Notes: generated from the letters alone by a model not told the origin. A stretch of DNA of 51,539 nucleotides from Chara braunii (GCA_003427395.1 BFEA01000164.1:90121-141659); one strand, 5' to 3'; positions 32,639 through 43,772 are shown, numbered from the stretch's first letter. Made by a program: numbers and translations.

Positions 32639-33024
32639 GGGTTAGTAGACATATCAGTGGGTGTATTCAGAGTAGATCCTTGAATAGAAGTTATTGAGTG
32701 TGCAGGCATGTAGGGAGAGAAGACACAGCGAGGACATAGCTAGGGAGAAGACCAGCGAGGAGGAGAGATACATAAGAGAGAAGAGCAGTGGGGAAGACAT
32801 ACTTACCTGAGAGCTTATGCTGGTTACTGGTTACCTTTGGCATGCACTGATGAGCGCTGGTGACTTGAACTCTTATTGCTCTTGTAATAACTTGTTGGAA
32901 TTCATAAGCTGCGTTACCTGGTCATAATCTCTCTGGTCTCCAGTGTGAATTTCGTCTGAACTCATACATGCATGTGGTGTGATGGTGTGCGCTCACTGGT
33001 GATTGAACTAAGAGTTTCGTTGCA
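32639..33024 (+). repeat. LTR B, 3' part (probable 5' LTR of element H)
   Basis: Direct copy of 46619-47005. Ends GAGTTTCGTTGCA just before a PBS. Its position upstream of gag of H, with a 1.3-kb leader, makes it the likely 5' LTR of H. Confidence 0.65.
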
Positions 33025-33027
33025 AAC

Positions 33028-33040
33028 TGGTATCGGAGCA
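33028..33040 (+). promoter_or_regulatory. Primer-binding site, element H
   Basis: TGGTATCGGAGCA, three bases after the LTR CA end. Initiator-Met type with one transition. Confidence 0.75.
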
Positions 33041-34336
33041 GTTGCTCGCTGCACCCACTGGGCATCGCTGGCAATGATCAAGGCCGGCGAGATATGAACG
33101 AGAGTTGAGTGGGGAGAAGACTGACGTGTTATGAACTTGGTTGTCTGACGATTTTGCCACTCACACACAGAGTGTCTGACACCCGCCCATACACATACCA
33201 GACAAAGGGGAGAGGAGACAGAGTCCAAACTGCACACAGACAAGGATAAGCAGCAGAATTCAACCATGCACAGATGGGGAGAGACACAGTGATTCTCACT
33301 CTCTGACAGACTCCCAACAACCAATCACAAGAAGACACCTGCGAGGATAACAATCGGAATCACACTGCTGATGAGCCAACTCAAACCAATAATCGTTACA
33401 GAGTTTATCCCAGTGTCTCGCCACCCTCAGAACTCCACACACCACTCTCTATTCCACACCCAGTTAGTAGCGCAACACTGAATCCGCCTCCCAGAGGCCA
33501 GCGCCAAACATCCAGATGAAGAACATGAATCGCGATGAAGTCTTCCGTGCCGATGAGTCACTCTGACGAAGAAGATGACAGCTATGGCTGCCACACCACT
33601 GACTACTGGACCGGTACCGCATCAGTTTTGCCTGTTCGGCCTGGGCCGTACCCGGCTATACGGCGTCTAACCCGCCTCTACAGCCCAAGGCCCAGATGGG
33701 CCTGCTGTCCTAGTGATAGCCCGGGTCTGCTAAGGGCCGTAACGGCTAAGGGGAACTCGGGCCTGCAATTTTCGTGTAAATTGCAGATATGTCCCTCACG
33801 AATTTCCCTCAGGACTAGACCGGCGGTTAGTCCCTGACACAAACAAAATTACGAATCTGACCCTAAGACATGACTATACAACCTCGCAGTCAGATCTCGG
33901 CAGCAGAAATCAGCAAGTCATTGCAGACGAGTGGGGAAGGGGAAATAAGTAGGCCGAAGAAGAAGTGGCCTGTTGAGAGGTGATTACGTACCTGTTGCTG
34001 CTGCGTTGAAGCATTGGAGCGGCTGAGGAGCTTCATCAACGAAACGTCCCTTAGAGTGAACTGCATCCCCACCATTAAACCTGTATTGCTTGCTGATTTG
34101 TCTTGGTGTTTGGTACCTCCCTCATCCTATTGTCGCTGCTGCTGGGCTGGTCCAAACCTCGTGACATAGTTGATTTGCTTAGAGTCTAGCAACCAGTCCA
34201 ATCGTAAAAAAAAAAAAAAAACATATATAGTCCAGGGAAGGTTCACGGCAGTCAGCAACAGTCCGACCCACTCAGGAGTTAGTAATTAGCAGTTGGGGTT
34301 AAGTCTAAGTGGTCAGGAGGTGGAGGCTGCTTACCT
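33041..34336 (+). other. Probable 5' leader of element H
   Basis: No gene recognised. Mixed sequence with a GC-rich stretch (33610-33740). Poly-A at 34206-34220. It is followed by gag. Confidence 0.45.
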
Positions 34337-36432
34337 GTGCTTCTAGACACCATGGACGACTACCCCATGTTCTCACTTCTGGCCCTGTCTGTGCTCTGGG
34401 GCTCCCTTCTTCGCTTCATCTTCCTCCAACTGACTTTCCGTTCACATGCGGTGTTAAGGTCTGGGAAGTCAACACAAGCGAGTACAGCTGAGGAGCAGGC
34501 AGAGATAGATCGCCACCTCGCTAAGAAGAAAAAAGAAAAGGAGGAGAAGAAAAGAAAGGAGGAGGAAGTGAAAAAGAAGTTGGAAGAGAAAGAAAAGATG
34601 GAGAAGGAGATGAAGGAGAAGGAGGAAAAATGTTGGAGGAGTCGAAAGAAGAAGAAGAAAGAAGAAGAAGAAGAAGAAGAAGAAGAAGAAGAAGAAGAAG
34701 AAGAAAAAGAAAAAGATGAGGGAGACAGGCTGGAGAGGAGGAGAACCCAGCTTCAAGAAGAGAAGGCTAAGGGCAGTCAGGCTGGGGCAATTCGTAGTCA
34801 ACAGCAGGAGGCGCTGAATTGGATTGCGCAGTTCGGTTACTGGACAGAGTTTCCGGAAGAGACAGAGTAGGAGAAAAATGCCTTTATAATTAAGCTGGCC
34901 TCTGCAGCAGATGAGATGGAGAAGAATTTACTGCTGAAAGAGAAGAAGGCAGAATTGAACAATAAGATGGTGGCGGCAAAAAGACAGGAGTAAAACCAAA
35001 AAAAAGGATGAAAGAGGAGGGGGAAAGGCTGCAGAAGCTGCTGCAAGAACAAAAAGGAAAACAGGCTGCCACAGATGAGAGACTCTCCCTTCTAACTGAC
35101 ACACTCCTCCACACTAACAACGAACTGGCTGCACTCAATCAGACTGTGACTCGGATGAAGTTGCACCAAGGGGAATTCGAAGGAATATGGAATAATTTCC
35201 TGCGTAGTGGCTCCGAACAGATGATCATCGTATCTATGAGTACGTTGACCAATTAGATAAAGCCCTCGTCAAAAGGTTGACCGACCCTGTCGTGGTAAGA
35301 AAGTTGAAGATTGGAGGCGGGGGAGGAGATGGAGGCGATGATGGAGATGATGGGGACAGGAAAGGAAAGGGTGTCAAGAAAGAGAAGGATGGCGAAGCGG
35401 AGGAATCCAGGCAGAAGATGAAGGTGAAGTTATCATGGACTTACAATGGGAAAAAGGAAGAGAGTATCTTCCACTGGGAAGCCGCTATGGATATTTATCT
35501 ATATGCACAAAAGATTTTGTATTGGGACCACGTTTTGATGGCAAGTTCATGTATGGCAGGGGATGCCATTAGCTTTGCCATCTCCTTGATGAAAGAGGCT
35601 GGATGCACTACCATGGTTCATTATTCACAGCGTACGAGTATTGAGGACTTCTTTAAGGCCCTGAGAGAGAGATTTGAAGATAAGAATCTGGCCCGTAAAA
35701 CAAAATCCTTGATCCTCAACACAAGTGACCGTAAATAGAAGAGTGTGTCAGCCCTCAAGGCCACGATGGATGAACTGTTGCAATGCCCAGATCACGGATT
35801 GACATTGACACATATCCTAAATAACTTTGCTAGAGCGCTCCCAGATCCCCTAAAAACACAACCATATCCCCGCAATAAAGAAGAGGGGATGACCTATGAG
35901 AAATTTAGCAAGATCGCAATAGATCATATTGGGTTCCTACAGGAAGCACAGTACTGCCGTTACTGGAAAGACCTGCAGGCAAGAAATAAGTGAAAAGACC
36001 GAACAATTTCAGGTAATATAGCAGGCAAAGATAACCTACTGGTCACCTTCGAAGAAGGAGGAGTAGAGTCACTTACCTATGACCAAATAGATTATGCGTT
36101 GGAAGAAGACAGCAATAGTCACTTAGCCAGGGAGGGGACTATGCGGCTGTTGCAGCCCGCGGGGGAGGGCGACAAGGAGGAAGAGGTTGTGGTAGAGGAA
36201 AAGGAATCCACTGTCGAGGTGGAGGAAGAGGACCCACCGCCCAGAGGGGTAGTGGCGAAGGTAGCTACTATGTGGGAGGTAGGGGTAATGGTCCCTCGCA
36301 AGGTGGAAGAGGTTCCTACTCCACAAGGGGAAGAGGTAGAGGTAGGCGGCCATACTCGGAACACCTAGGGATAGCTGAAGGCAAACCTTGGTTAAAAATA
36401 GGTATAGATGAAAAAGTATGAAAAGAGCGTCG
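34337..36432 (+). pseudogene. H gag polyprotein (broken, interrupted by C)
   Basis: The first frame (34337-34870) has a hydrophobic stretch (FSLLALSVLWGSLLRFIFLQ), then a very long Lys/Glu coiled-coil with a poly-Glu run from a GAA microsatellite (about 34655-34710). A TAG at 34868, a TAA at 34991 and a frame change near 35005 follow. The capsid region lies at 35420-35990 (SWTYNGKKEESIFHWEAAMD, FFKALRERFEDKNLARKT, NNFARALPDPLKTQPY), with TAG 35736 and TGA 35991. After a shift near 36160 a Gly/Arg-rich RGG-type segment (RGGGRQGGRGCGRGKG) runs to TGA 36419. Element C inserted at 36433; the nucleocapsid knuckle continues at 43773. Confidence 0.8.
36429..36432. other. Target-site duplication, left (GTCG)
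   Basis: Four bases identical to 43769-43772, directly outside the TG...CA ends of element C. Ty3/gypsy duplications are usually 5 bp; here only 4 match (the fifth would be CGTCG against AGTCG). Confidence 0.75.
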
Positions 36433-37424
36433 TGCGAGGCACAAGGCCTCGATAAGCCCCACTGGGCCCTATTTGCAACAGCGTCGGCCACCCTAAGTGA
36501 AGGCAGGCCCAACAGACCCTCAGAGGCCTATTTTGGACTACTTCGCAACTGGGGAAATTCAGGCAGTTGCGCTGCGCCAGTTGGTTGGAAGTGCCCAGGC
36601 CTTGACTTCCTTTATCAAATGCATCTGAGTCAGGCCCTGGGCGAGATTTGCAACATAGGCCCAACTCAGAATTGTGGGCAGTTGGGCACAGGTAACTGTC
36701 GGCAGCCCTGGGCCAATTCGTTTGGTCTGGTCCTCAGTCTACCGGGGCCTACCGGAAGCTTCTTGGGAAAGGCCCAGCGCAGCCTGGGACAGAACGCAGG
36801 CAGGCCACTTCCATATAGCAAAGGGCCTGCCTCCGCATTGGACATTCGGGTGCTGGCTGCATGCTGCACAAGCGTTGCTGCGCTGAAGTTGGCTAGCGCT
36901 CACGCGCTCACAGGCAGCCATAGCCGAGATGCGCTGCTGTAAGCTGGGTGTGGCGCAGGGTGGTCCTTGGGTGCAAGTGGCATCTGTGAGTTGGGGAACG
37001 AGGTTGTGGGCGATACGAGAGACATACCTGGTGCTAGAANCTTGGGTGCAAGTGGCATCTGTGAGTTGGGGAACGAGGTTGTGGGCGATACGAGAGACAT
37101 ACCTGGTGCTAGAAGCGACGACATTGTCCGAGATCGTACTTCGGTGAAGTTGTTGACGTCATCCGACGACATTGTAGACTAGGCTAGATAGGATTTGTCA
37201 TCTGTAGTCTGGGCGCCGAGCGCCAGATAGGATCTCAACATTGGTTCTTCGTTGATGATAATGATGAGACTATTCCAACATTGTCAATTATGAGCTCTTG
37301 GTGTGTTCTTATTTGGTGAAACTCGTGATGCAATTCTGTTGTTGGTTCAAGGTCACAACTATCTGGTCTTGTATGTATGATGCTGTTTGATTTCTGAAGT
37401 TCGCTATCGCTCATCTTCCTTGCA
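36433..37424 (+). repeat. 5' LTR of element C
   Basis: TGCGAGGCACAAGGCC to CTTCCTTGCA. About 95% like the 3' LTR at 42843-43768, which lacks the 74-bp duplication found here. A weak TATA-like CCATATAGCAAA lies at 36810. Confidence 0.9.
36966..37114 (+). repeat. 74-bp tandem duplication with N at the joint
   Basis: CTTGGGTGCAAGTGGCATCT through CTGGTGCTAGAA occurs twice without any difference, separated by a single N at 37040. The 3' LTR has one copy. Most likely an assembly artefact from joining overlapping contigs. Confidence 0.85.
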
Positions 37425-37425
37425 A

Positions 37426-37439
37426 TTTGGTATCGGAGC
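37426..37439 (+). promoter_or_regulatory. Primer-binding site, element C
   Basis: TTTGGTATCGGAGC, one base after the LTR end; initiator-Met type with A to G at one position. Confidence 0.85.
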
Positions 37440-38739
37440 TGTGGTACGTTGCGCTCATCTGGCGCTTGTCTTCTGCCTATGCGGTACATACATGCGGTCT
37501 GGTTGGTGAGTGAATCCGTAGGGGGGGTGTAGTGAGGAGGGCGGAGACAAGGTGTGGCGACCCAGGAGGAGAGGGGATCGCCAGGAAGGCGTCGGTGTGT
37601 ATACTGGGTGTTCGCAGTGTGATGAGAACTATCTGGTGGTTAATTGATGCTGAGGTGGAACGGCGAGATAATGCTGGTTGTGCCGATGCAGTGACTGGTC
37701 ATCGCAATCGCCATCAGGTCATCTGGTGAGAATATTTGTGGTTGGGGGCAGCTATAATGAGGTACACTGCTCTTAACCTTATCTACCCTCTTCATCACTT
37801 CTTACCGTAAGGTTGTGAGTTCCTTCTTGAGAGTCCTCTCATTGTGAGGTATTGTGTGTGCTTAACGTTGAGAGTCGACATTGTTCTTGTGGAGCATCTG
37901 GAAGGAGAGGGCGGTGCTTTCTGAAGGGCCCTGGACGGAGCACTGGGTCACGGTCACCATGCCAACCCACCGGGAGTAGAGCATGCATGCTTTGCTGCTT
38001 TGTCCTTGTCTGCTTGCTGCGCTCATAGAAGGGGTACTAAAGGGCAGGCCAGCCCTATGGGAGAGACGAGTACCGGGCGTCTATAAATAAACACCGGTCG
38101 GGGAAACCATTAGTTGTGATCGTCGTCCTGCTGAGACGTTAAATAATTCCTGATGACACTTGGGGGCGGTCGTTAAATGGCCTCTTGATCAGCCAATCGG
38201 TGTAAGGCTCGCTGCACGCGAGTATACACACAGTGCAGGGCTGGCCAGCTCAGCAGCTACTCGGGGCACAGGGGTGGGCAGTGTGCACACCTTTAGTCAC
38301 GCACGCTAAACCGAATTGCTCAGGGACGCTGACGTCAAGTGACAATCAAGGGGAATTGGGGAAGGGGTAGATTCCAGGTGATAAGTTTGAGTAAGATCCC
38401 ATGTTGTGAACAAACCAAACAAATGATGTTATTTTTATTTTGATTAGTTAAATGTACTGCCATTGACATCTGACAGACAGCATAGTTTAGAACTGATCTT
38501 GTTCATTGTGCTTTCTGTTTGCGAACTAGTCAAAGTAGAGTAGTATCATTTGTAGGAATCTGTACTTACCTGTTGGACCCAAATGTATAGTCTCTGACAT
38601 AGCCGCCGATTATTTATTTTATTTTTATAAATAAGTCTGTACATTATGCTGCGGTAGGCATCTTGAGTGTCCTAGCACAGGGTGTGTATAGTGTTGTAGC
38701 CTATGAGACAGGGAGGACACTAAAGAGGACGACCGGATC
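37440..38739 (+). other. 5' leader of element C
   Basis: Non-coding, homologous to leaders of E and F on the opposite strand (GGTCACGGTCACCATGCCAA at 37946). Leads to gag. Confidence 0.7.
38078..38152 (+). promoter_or_regulatory. Conserved TATA block in C leader
   Basis: CGTCTATAAATA (38079-38090), then TGTGATCGTCGTCCTG (38115) and GACGTTAAATAATTCCTG (38135-38152). Same order as in E and F. It is 640 bp downstream of the PBS, so not the normal LTR promoter. Confidence 0.45.
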
Positions 38740-40668
38740 TTGCGATCGGCCAGACGACCAATTGCCCATTTGGCATTAGGACCAAAGGGCGACAGATATC
38801 TGTTCCGCCAGCGGAAAGAGAGGCTGCAGCAGCAGAGAAGAGCTAGGGCCGCAGAGGAAAGCAGGGCATTCGCAAGCAAGGCCGCTACTTCAGCAGCCAT
38901 GGCCACTGCCGCGCAGCAAACTTCTCAGGCCAGTAGTTCAGGTTCTGTTGGGTCAAAGGTCGCGCAGACCGTGAGTCAGTCCACTGGCGTTATGGCAAGC
39001 CAGCCAATAGTGTTGACCCCCGAGGAGGTTGCCATACAGCGAGCAGTGATTCGCAAGGCACAACTACAGCAGGCATTAGGAGAGATTAAGGCAGAGAAAG
39101 AGAAAATGATTAGAAGAAGAGCCAGGATGCAGCGGAGGCAAGAGGACGTTAGTGAGTTAGAGGAGATGGACCTGACGCACACGAGTGACGATGTGAGGAC
39201 CATACGGTCCGTCCTGCTAGATGTAGTTGAAATGCAGGACCACCAAATGGCTCTCCTTCAGGACATTCAGCAAAGTTTGGCCTTATTGGTCGGACGAGCG
39301 CAGGCTGCGCCACCGTCCGGGCCAGGTGCCTGGCCCATTGCATAGCCTCCTCCTTTTGTCCCACCGGTGATTGGGGTATCCCCATAGACAGCTCGCATCG
39401 GTCCAACTCGTTTCCCAGGGTATGCCCTTGACAGGCGGGTTCTCAACAGGTCCTAGTTTACAGGTTCCTGTACAGCCAGTGTATTCCCAGCCACCGTTGC
39501 AGATTGCAGTTACAACGCAACCTGCTGTCTCGCAGCCTGTACAGCCGTAGGGTACACAACCCCTGCAGCTAGTGCAGCAGCCTGCGCCACAGGGTCCACA
39601 GTCCGGATTAGTGCAGGTACCGGGACAAAGTCAGTGGGTACCAAAGACGGCCATCGCCGCTCCTAAACCCTTCACAGGGGATAAGAGGGGCGAAGACCTC
39701 GACACGTGGTTGAGGGCAGTGCCGGTCTATGTCAAGTGTAAACTTACCTTGCCGCGTGAGGAAGTGCTTGTGGCTGCATCCTACCTAGAGGGTAGTGCAG
39801 CAAGATGGTTGAGTGGTGTAGTGCAGTTACAGGGGTACGGTCATGACTTTCGTGCTTGGGCAGCCCACCAGAAACTGGAGGACTTTCTAAAGATGGTGGG
39901 AGACGGGTGGCATGATCCTCAGGAGGCCCAAAAGGCCACTGATGCGATCCTGACACTGCACACGAGGCAGTTCAAGTCAGTTAGGGAGGTCATTGACGCT
40001 GTAGAGCGTCTGATCTGTGTCCCTGGGGTGCGCTATGACCCCCAGGTCTTACTCACCTCCTACCTGAGATGCTTTCCTATGCCTCTCAGGAATCAGTTGG
40101 CAGTTGAGGCCAACATCAATGTGCACAACTTTCCCTCGTTCAGCAAGAAGGCCCTAGACCTTGAGGCAAAGATAGGGCATGGACATAATCCCACAACGGA
40201 TGGTAGGAAGAAAACACTGCCTCCCAACTGGAAAGCGAAGGGTCGCATCATGTTTGTCGATAACGATGGTTCAACCATCGAGTTAGACGACAACTTCCAG
40301 GAGGGAGTAGGTTCAGAGGCTGGCAGAGTAGAAACTTCAGGGGGTGGAGTAGTCGTCGTAGCACAAAAAGGTAAGGCGACCGGTTGACGCCGTGGAGGTT
40401 CCCGGTCTAGGAGTCAAGTTGACCCCAATGCTCCTCCGTGGGAGAAAGCGGGTCTCACTGAGGACGTGTGGAGAGATTAGTACACACGGCAGGCTTGTAT
40501 CCGTTGTGGCCAATATGGCCATAACCAATTCAAGTGCCGAAATAAGAAGGTGACCGAGAAGATCCCGCCTATGATGGGGCAGGCGGTAGGATCCTCCGCT
40601 TCCGTTGGTAGCAATGTTGCCAGCACTTCAGGCACTGCTCCGGGAAACACGTCCCTGCTAGGGTCGAG
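38730..40668 (+). pseudogene. C gag polyprotein (broken)
   Basis: Capsid/nucleocapsid precursor. The N-terminal frame (to 39345) has a basic helix (RQRKERLQQQRRARAAEESR), a Ser/Thr linker and a coiled-coil (ALGEIKAEKEKMIRRRARMQ). Stops are TAG 39343 and TAG 39385; a frame change then leads to a Gln/Pro-rich linker with TAG 39548. The capsid (KPFTGDKRGEDLDTWLRAVP, YLEGSAARWLSGVV, LLTSYLRCFPMPLRNQLAVE) runs to TGA 40385. The nucleocapsid has an intact CX2CX4HX4C knuckle, CIRCGQYGHNQFKC (40496-40537), after TAG 40478. Most stops replace likely Gln or Arg codons. Confidence 0.9.
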
Positions 40669-41400
40669 GTGGTGGACACACCCTCACCATCTCGAGAGAT
40701 GGCCCAAGCTACTGACTCCACTGTCGTCCCTCAAACACATTCAGACCCATCCACCCTCTGTTCGATGAATGTGTTTGAATCCTTAGAGGAGCTAGAGGAG
40801 GAGTGGTCTAGTTCAGACCCACTAGCTTATTGGACGACACTAGTCAAAGCTCCTAAGGGTGAGATTTTCGTCAGCGAGGTGGTCATTGGCGGCCGCAAGG
40901 CCGGGGCCTATTATGACACTTGCTCGACTAGGAATTTCATCAGTCGTGCGTGCTTTGAGAGGCTGCGCTTACAGGGGCAAGTGCAGCGCCCGAGTTGACC
41001 TGTGGAGTGTTGTTTCCCGTACGCGGGTTGAGTGTTGTTTCAGGACGTTGAGTGTTGTTTCCCGTACGCGGGAAGGGAATTGAGACATCGCGTCTCGTTC
41101 CTAGTGAGCGATGAACTCCCCATGGATATGTTGTTAGGTATGTACTACCTCTCTATGGCACAACCCCAGTCTGACTGGGGCCGAAAAGTGGTCAAACACA
41201 CTTTGCCAGGTGGAGGGACCGCCAGATTACGTAAGTTCAAAGTTAGTAGTCTGATTGAGTCCCACGGATGCATGTGTGTGGCCGCGTTCTATAATTATCA
41301 TAAGCAAAATCAGGAGGAGGGTATGTATCGAGTTTGTCTGTGCTGCAGGCGAGCCGGTGAAAATGTCACCGGAGATAGAGGGAGCAGTTGCTAAATACCC
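40669..41400 (+). pseudogene. C protease region
   Basis: Aspartic protease: SEVVIGGRKAGAYYD, then TCSTRNFISRACFERL. The active-site triplet is Asp-Thr-Cys (40915-40923) where D(S/T)G is expected. After a stop at 40996 a local triplication of GAGTGTTGTTTC (41005, 41030, 41050) disturbs the frame. The domain's end (HRVSFLVSDELPMDMLLGMY) and the segment SSLIESHGCMCVAAFYNYH follow. It would have cut Gag-Pol. Confidence 0.8.
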
Positions 41401-42366
41401 TCATCTATTTGAAGAGCCGACAGGGGTTGTGGAGAGGGAGGTCGTCCACGCGATAGAGATTATCCCAGGGTCTAGCATCCCAAAGGGTAGGATCTATCGG
41501 ATGTCTCCAGGCGAGCTCGATGAGCTTCGCCGACAACTCAAGGAACTCGTAGAGAAGGGTTGGATCCGGCCGAGTGTTTCTCCTTATGGTTCACCAGTCT
41601 TATTCGTACCTAAGAAACAGGAAGGAACACTTAGGATGTGAATTGAGTACAGGGGCCTCAATGCCATCACTATCAAGAACAGAGAGCCCCTACCGCGCAT
41701 CGATGACTTGCTAGATAGAGTGCAAGGGTGTCGGTACTTCGATAAGATAGATCTGAAGTCCGGGTACCATCAGATTGCAATCCGGCCCGAGGATCAACAC
41801 AAAACCGCTTTTCAGACCAGGTACGGTCTGCACGAGTTTGTGGTGATGCCTTTCGGCCTTTGCAATGCTCCTGACACCTTTCAGCACGCTATGAATCGGA
41901 TATTTCATGACTACTTGGATAAGTTTGTCATTATGTACCTCGATGACATACTTATTTTTAGTAAGACTGTCGAGGAGCACGTTGCGCATTTGGACAAAGT
42001 CCTTAGCCTTCTTCGACAGCACAAGTTCAAGATTAACGGTGAGAAGTGTGAGTTTGGCCGCACCCGTGTCTTGTACTTGGGTCATGAGATCTGCGCGGAG
42101 GGATTGAAGCCCGATGACGCGAAGGTGGCCAGCATTTGTGATTGGCCGCGTCCTCAGTCTGTGACTGAGATGAGGTCTTTCCTAGGGATGACCGGCTACT
42201 GTCACAACTTCGTGAAGAACGATGGCATACTTGCCGCCCCTTCGACTGACCTGACACGCCTTGACACCCCATGGGAGTGGACAGACAGATGCGAGGCTGC
42301 TTTCCGACATCTGAAGCATGCGTTGACGCATCATGAGGTCTTGAAACTCCATGATCCTGACAAACC
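41401..42366 (+). pseudogene. C reverse transcriptase (nearly intact, cut at RNase H)
   Basis: RT blocks: SPGELDELRRQLKELVEKGW, GSPVLFVPKK, RM then TGA (41639, replacing the Cys of MCIDY), PRIDDLLDRVQGCRYFDKID, VVMPFGLCNAPDTFQHAMN, the catalytic MYLDDILIF (about 41935-41960), LGHEICAEGLKPDDAKVAS and PQSVTEMRSFLGMTGYCHNF. The frame 41708-42589 is open through the thumb. At 42366, after VLKLHDPDKP, RNase H should begin but integrase sequence follows. The RT core itself has just one stop, making it the best RT in the window. Confidence 0.92.
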
Positions 42367-42806
42367 ATCTCCCGCAAGCTCATGCCACAGTACTTTGGAC
42401 CATGGGAGATTCTGGATGTTGTTGGGAATTAACCAGATGAGTCGTCTTATGTTGTTCGCATCCCTGGTCACTTACGCACTTACCCTGTTTTCCACGCCTC
42501 AAACCTTGCACCTTTTAAAGAAACAGATCAGTTTCCATCTCGTCGCTCAATGCTGCCCCCAATCATGGATGGAGAGGTCACATCGATGATATTGTTGACC
42601 ACTGGGAGATGCCAATTCCAAGATTAACAGGCAGAGGACGTCCTCCGAAACCGAAGCTGCAGTATCGAGTTCGGTTCAGACATCATACTGATCCAAAGGA
42701 GGACAAATGGTTTACAAGGGAGGAACTGATGCAGACCGCTCAACAGGTAGTCACCCACTATGAGAAGTCTTTACGGAAAGGAAAGCGCCAGATTATCGAA
42801 GATTGA
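42367..42806 (+). pseudogene. C integrase C-terminus and chromodomain-like tail
   Basis: Starts at ISRKLMPQYFGPWEILDVVG in a different frame from RT, with a TAA after GN, then SYVVRIPGHLRTYPVFHASN and PSRRSMLPPIMDGEV. After a further frame change near 42570 the tail (42609-42806) reads MPIPRLTGRGRPPKPKLQYR, then VRFRHHTDPKEDKWFTREEL. It ends RKGKRQIIED with TGA. The catalytic core and zinc finger are deleted. Confidence 0.88.
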
Positions 42807-42831
42807 ACTTCTCAGAGGACTAGCGAAGTAT

Positions 42832-42842
42832 GGCGGAGGGAA
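42832..42842 (+). promoter_or_regulatory. Polypurine tract of C
   Basis: GGCGGAGGGAA immediately before the TG of the 3' LTR, 26 bp after the last stop codon. A weak but well placed plus-strand primer site. Confidence 0.65.
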
Positions 42843-43768
42843 TGCGAGGCACAAGGCCTTGATAAGCCCCACTGGGCCCTATTTGCAACAGCGTCGGCCA
42901 CCCTAAGTGAAGGCAGGCCCGACAGACCCTCAAAGGCTTATTTTGGACTACTTCGCAACTGTGGAAATTCAGGCAGTTGCGTTGCGCCAGTTGGTTGGAA
43001 GCGCCCAGGCCCTGGCTTCCTTTAGCAAATGCATCTGAGTCAGGCCCTAGGCGAGATTCGCAACATAGGCCCAACTCATAATTGTGGGCAGTTGGGCATA
43101 GGTAACTGTCGGCAGCCTTGGGCCAATTCGTTTGGTCTTGGCCTCAATCTACCGGGGCCTACCGGAAGCTTCTTGGGAAAGGCCCAGCGCAGCCTGGGAC
43201 AGAACACAGGCAGGCCACTCCCATATAACAAAGGGCCTGCCTCCGCATTGGACATTCGGGTGCTGGCTGCATGTTGCGCTGAAGCTGGCTAGCGCTCACG
43301 CGCTCACGGGCGAGCAGGAAGGAGCAGGCAGCCATAGTCGAGCTGCGCTGCCGTAAGTTGGGTGTGGCGCAGGGTGGTCCTTGGGTGCAAGTGGCATCTG
43401 TGAGTTGGGGAACGAGGTTGTGGGCGATACGAGAGACATACCTGGTGCTAGAAGCGACGACATTGTCCGAGATCTGCTCGTACTTCGGTGAAGTTGTTGA
43501 CGTCATCCGGCGGCATTGTAGATTAGGCTAGATAGGATCTGCCATCTGTAGTCTGGGCGTCGAGCGCCAAATAGGATCTCAACATTGGTTCTCCGTTGAT
43601 GATGATGATGAGACTATTCCAGCATTGTCAATTATGAGCTCTTGGTGTATTCTTATTTGGCGAAACTCGTGATGCAATTCTGTTGTTGGTTCGAGGTCAC
43701 GACTATCTGGTCTTGTATGTATGATGCTGTTTGATTTCTGAAGTTCGCTATCGCTCATCTTCCTTGCA
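42843..43768 (+). repeat. 3' LTR of element C
   Basis: TGCGAGGCACAAGGCC to CTTCCTTGCA, 926 bp, followed by the target duplication GTCG. The two LTRs differ at a few percent of positions plus small indels, so the insertion is not recent. Confidence 0.9.
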
Positions 43769-43772
43769 GTCG
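43769..43772. other. Target-site duplication, right (GTCG)
   Basis: Matches 36429-36432. The next base, 43773, completes the codon begun at 36431 of the host gag frame. Confidence 0.75.

Larger units (their letters stand above)
36433..43768 (+). mobile_element. Element C: family-A gypsy with both LTRs, nested in H
   Basis: Plus-strand, 7.3 kb: 5' LTR 36433-37424, PBS, leader, gag, protease, RT, a deletion, integrase C-terminus with chromodomain-like tail, polypurine tract, 3' LTR 42843-43768. It is flanked by GTCG on both sides (36429-36432 and 43769-43772). Removing C plus one GTCG restores the reading frame of H gag into its zinc knuckle. C lacks RNase H and the integrase core, and carries stops, so it was mobilised before its decay or in trans. 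Confidence 0.92.

Noticed and set aside
34469-34801. Phe/Leu-rich minus-strand frame
   Set aside because: Antisense of the poly-Lys/Glu region of H gag.
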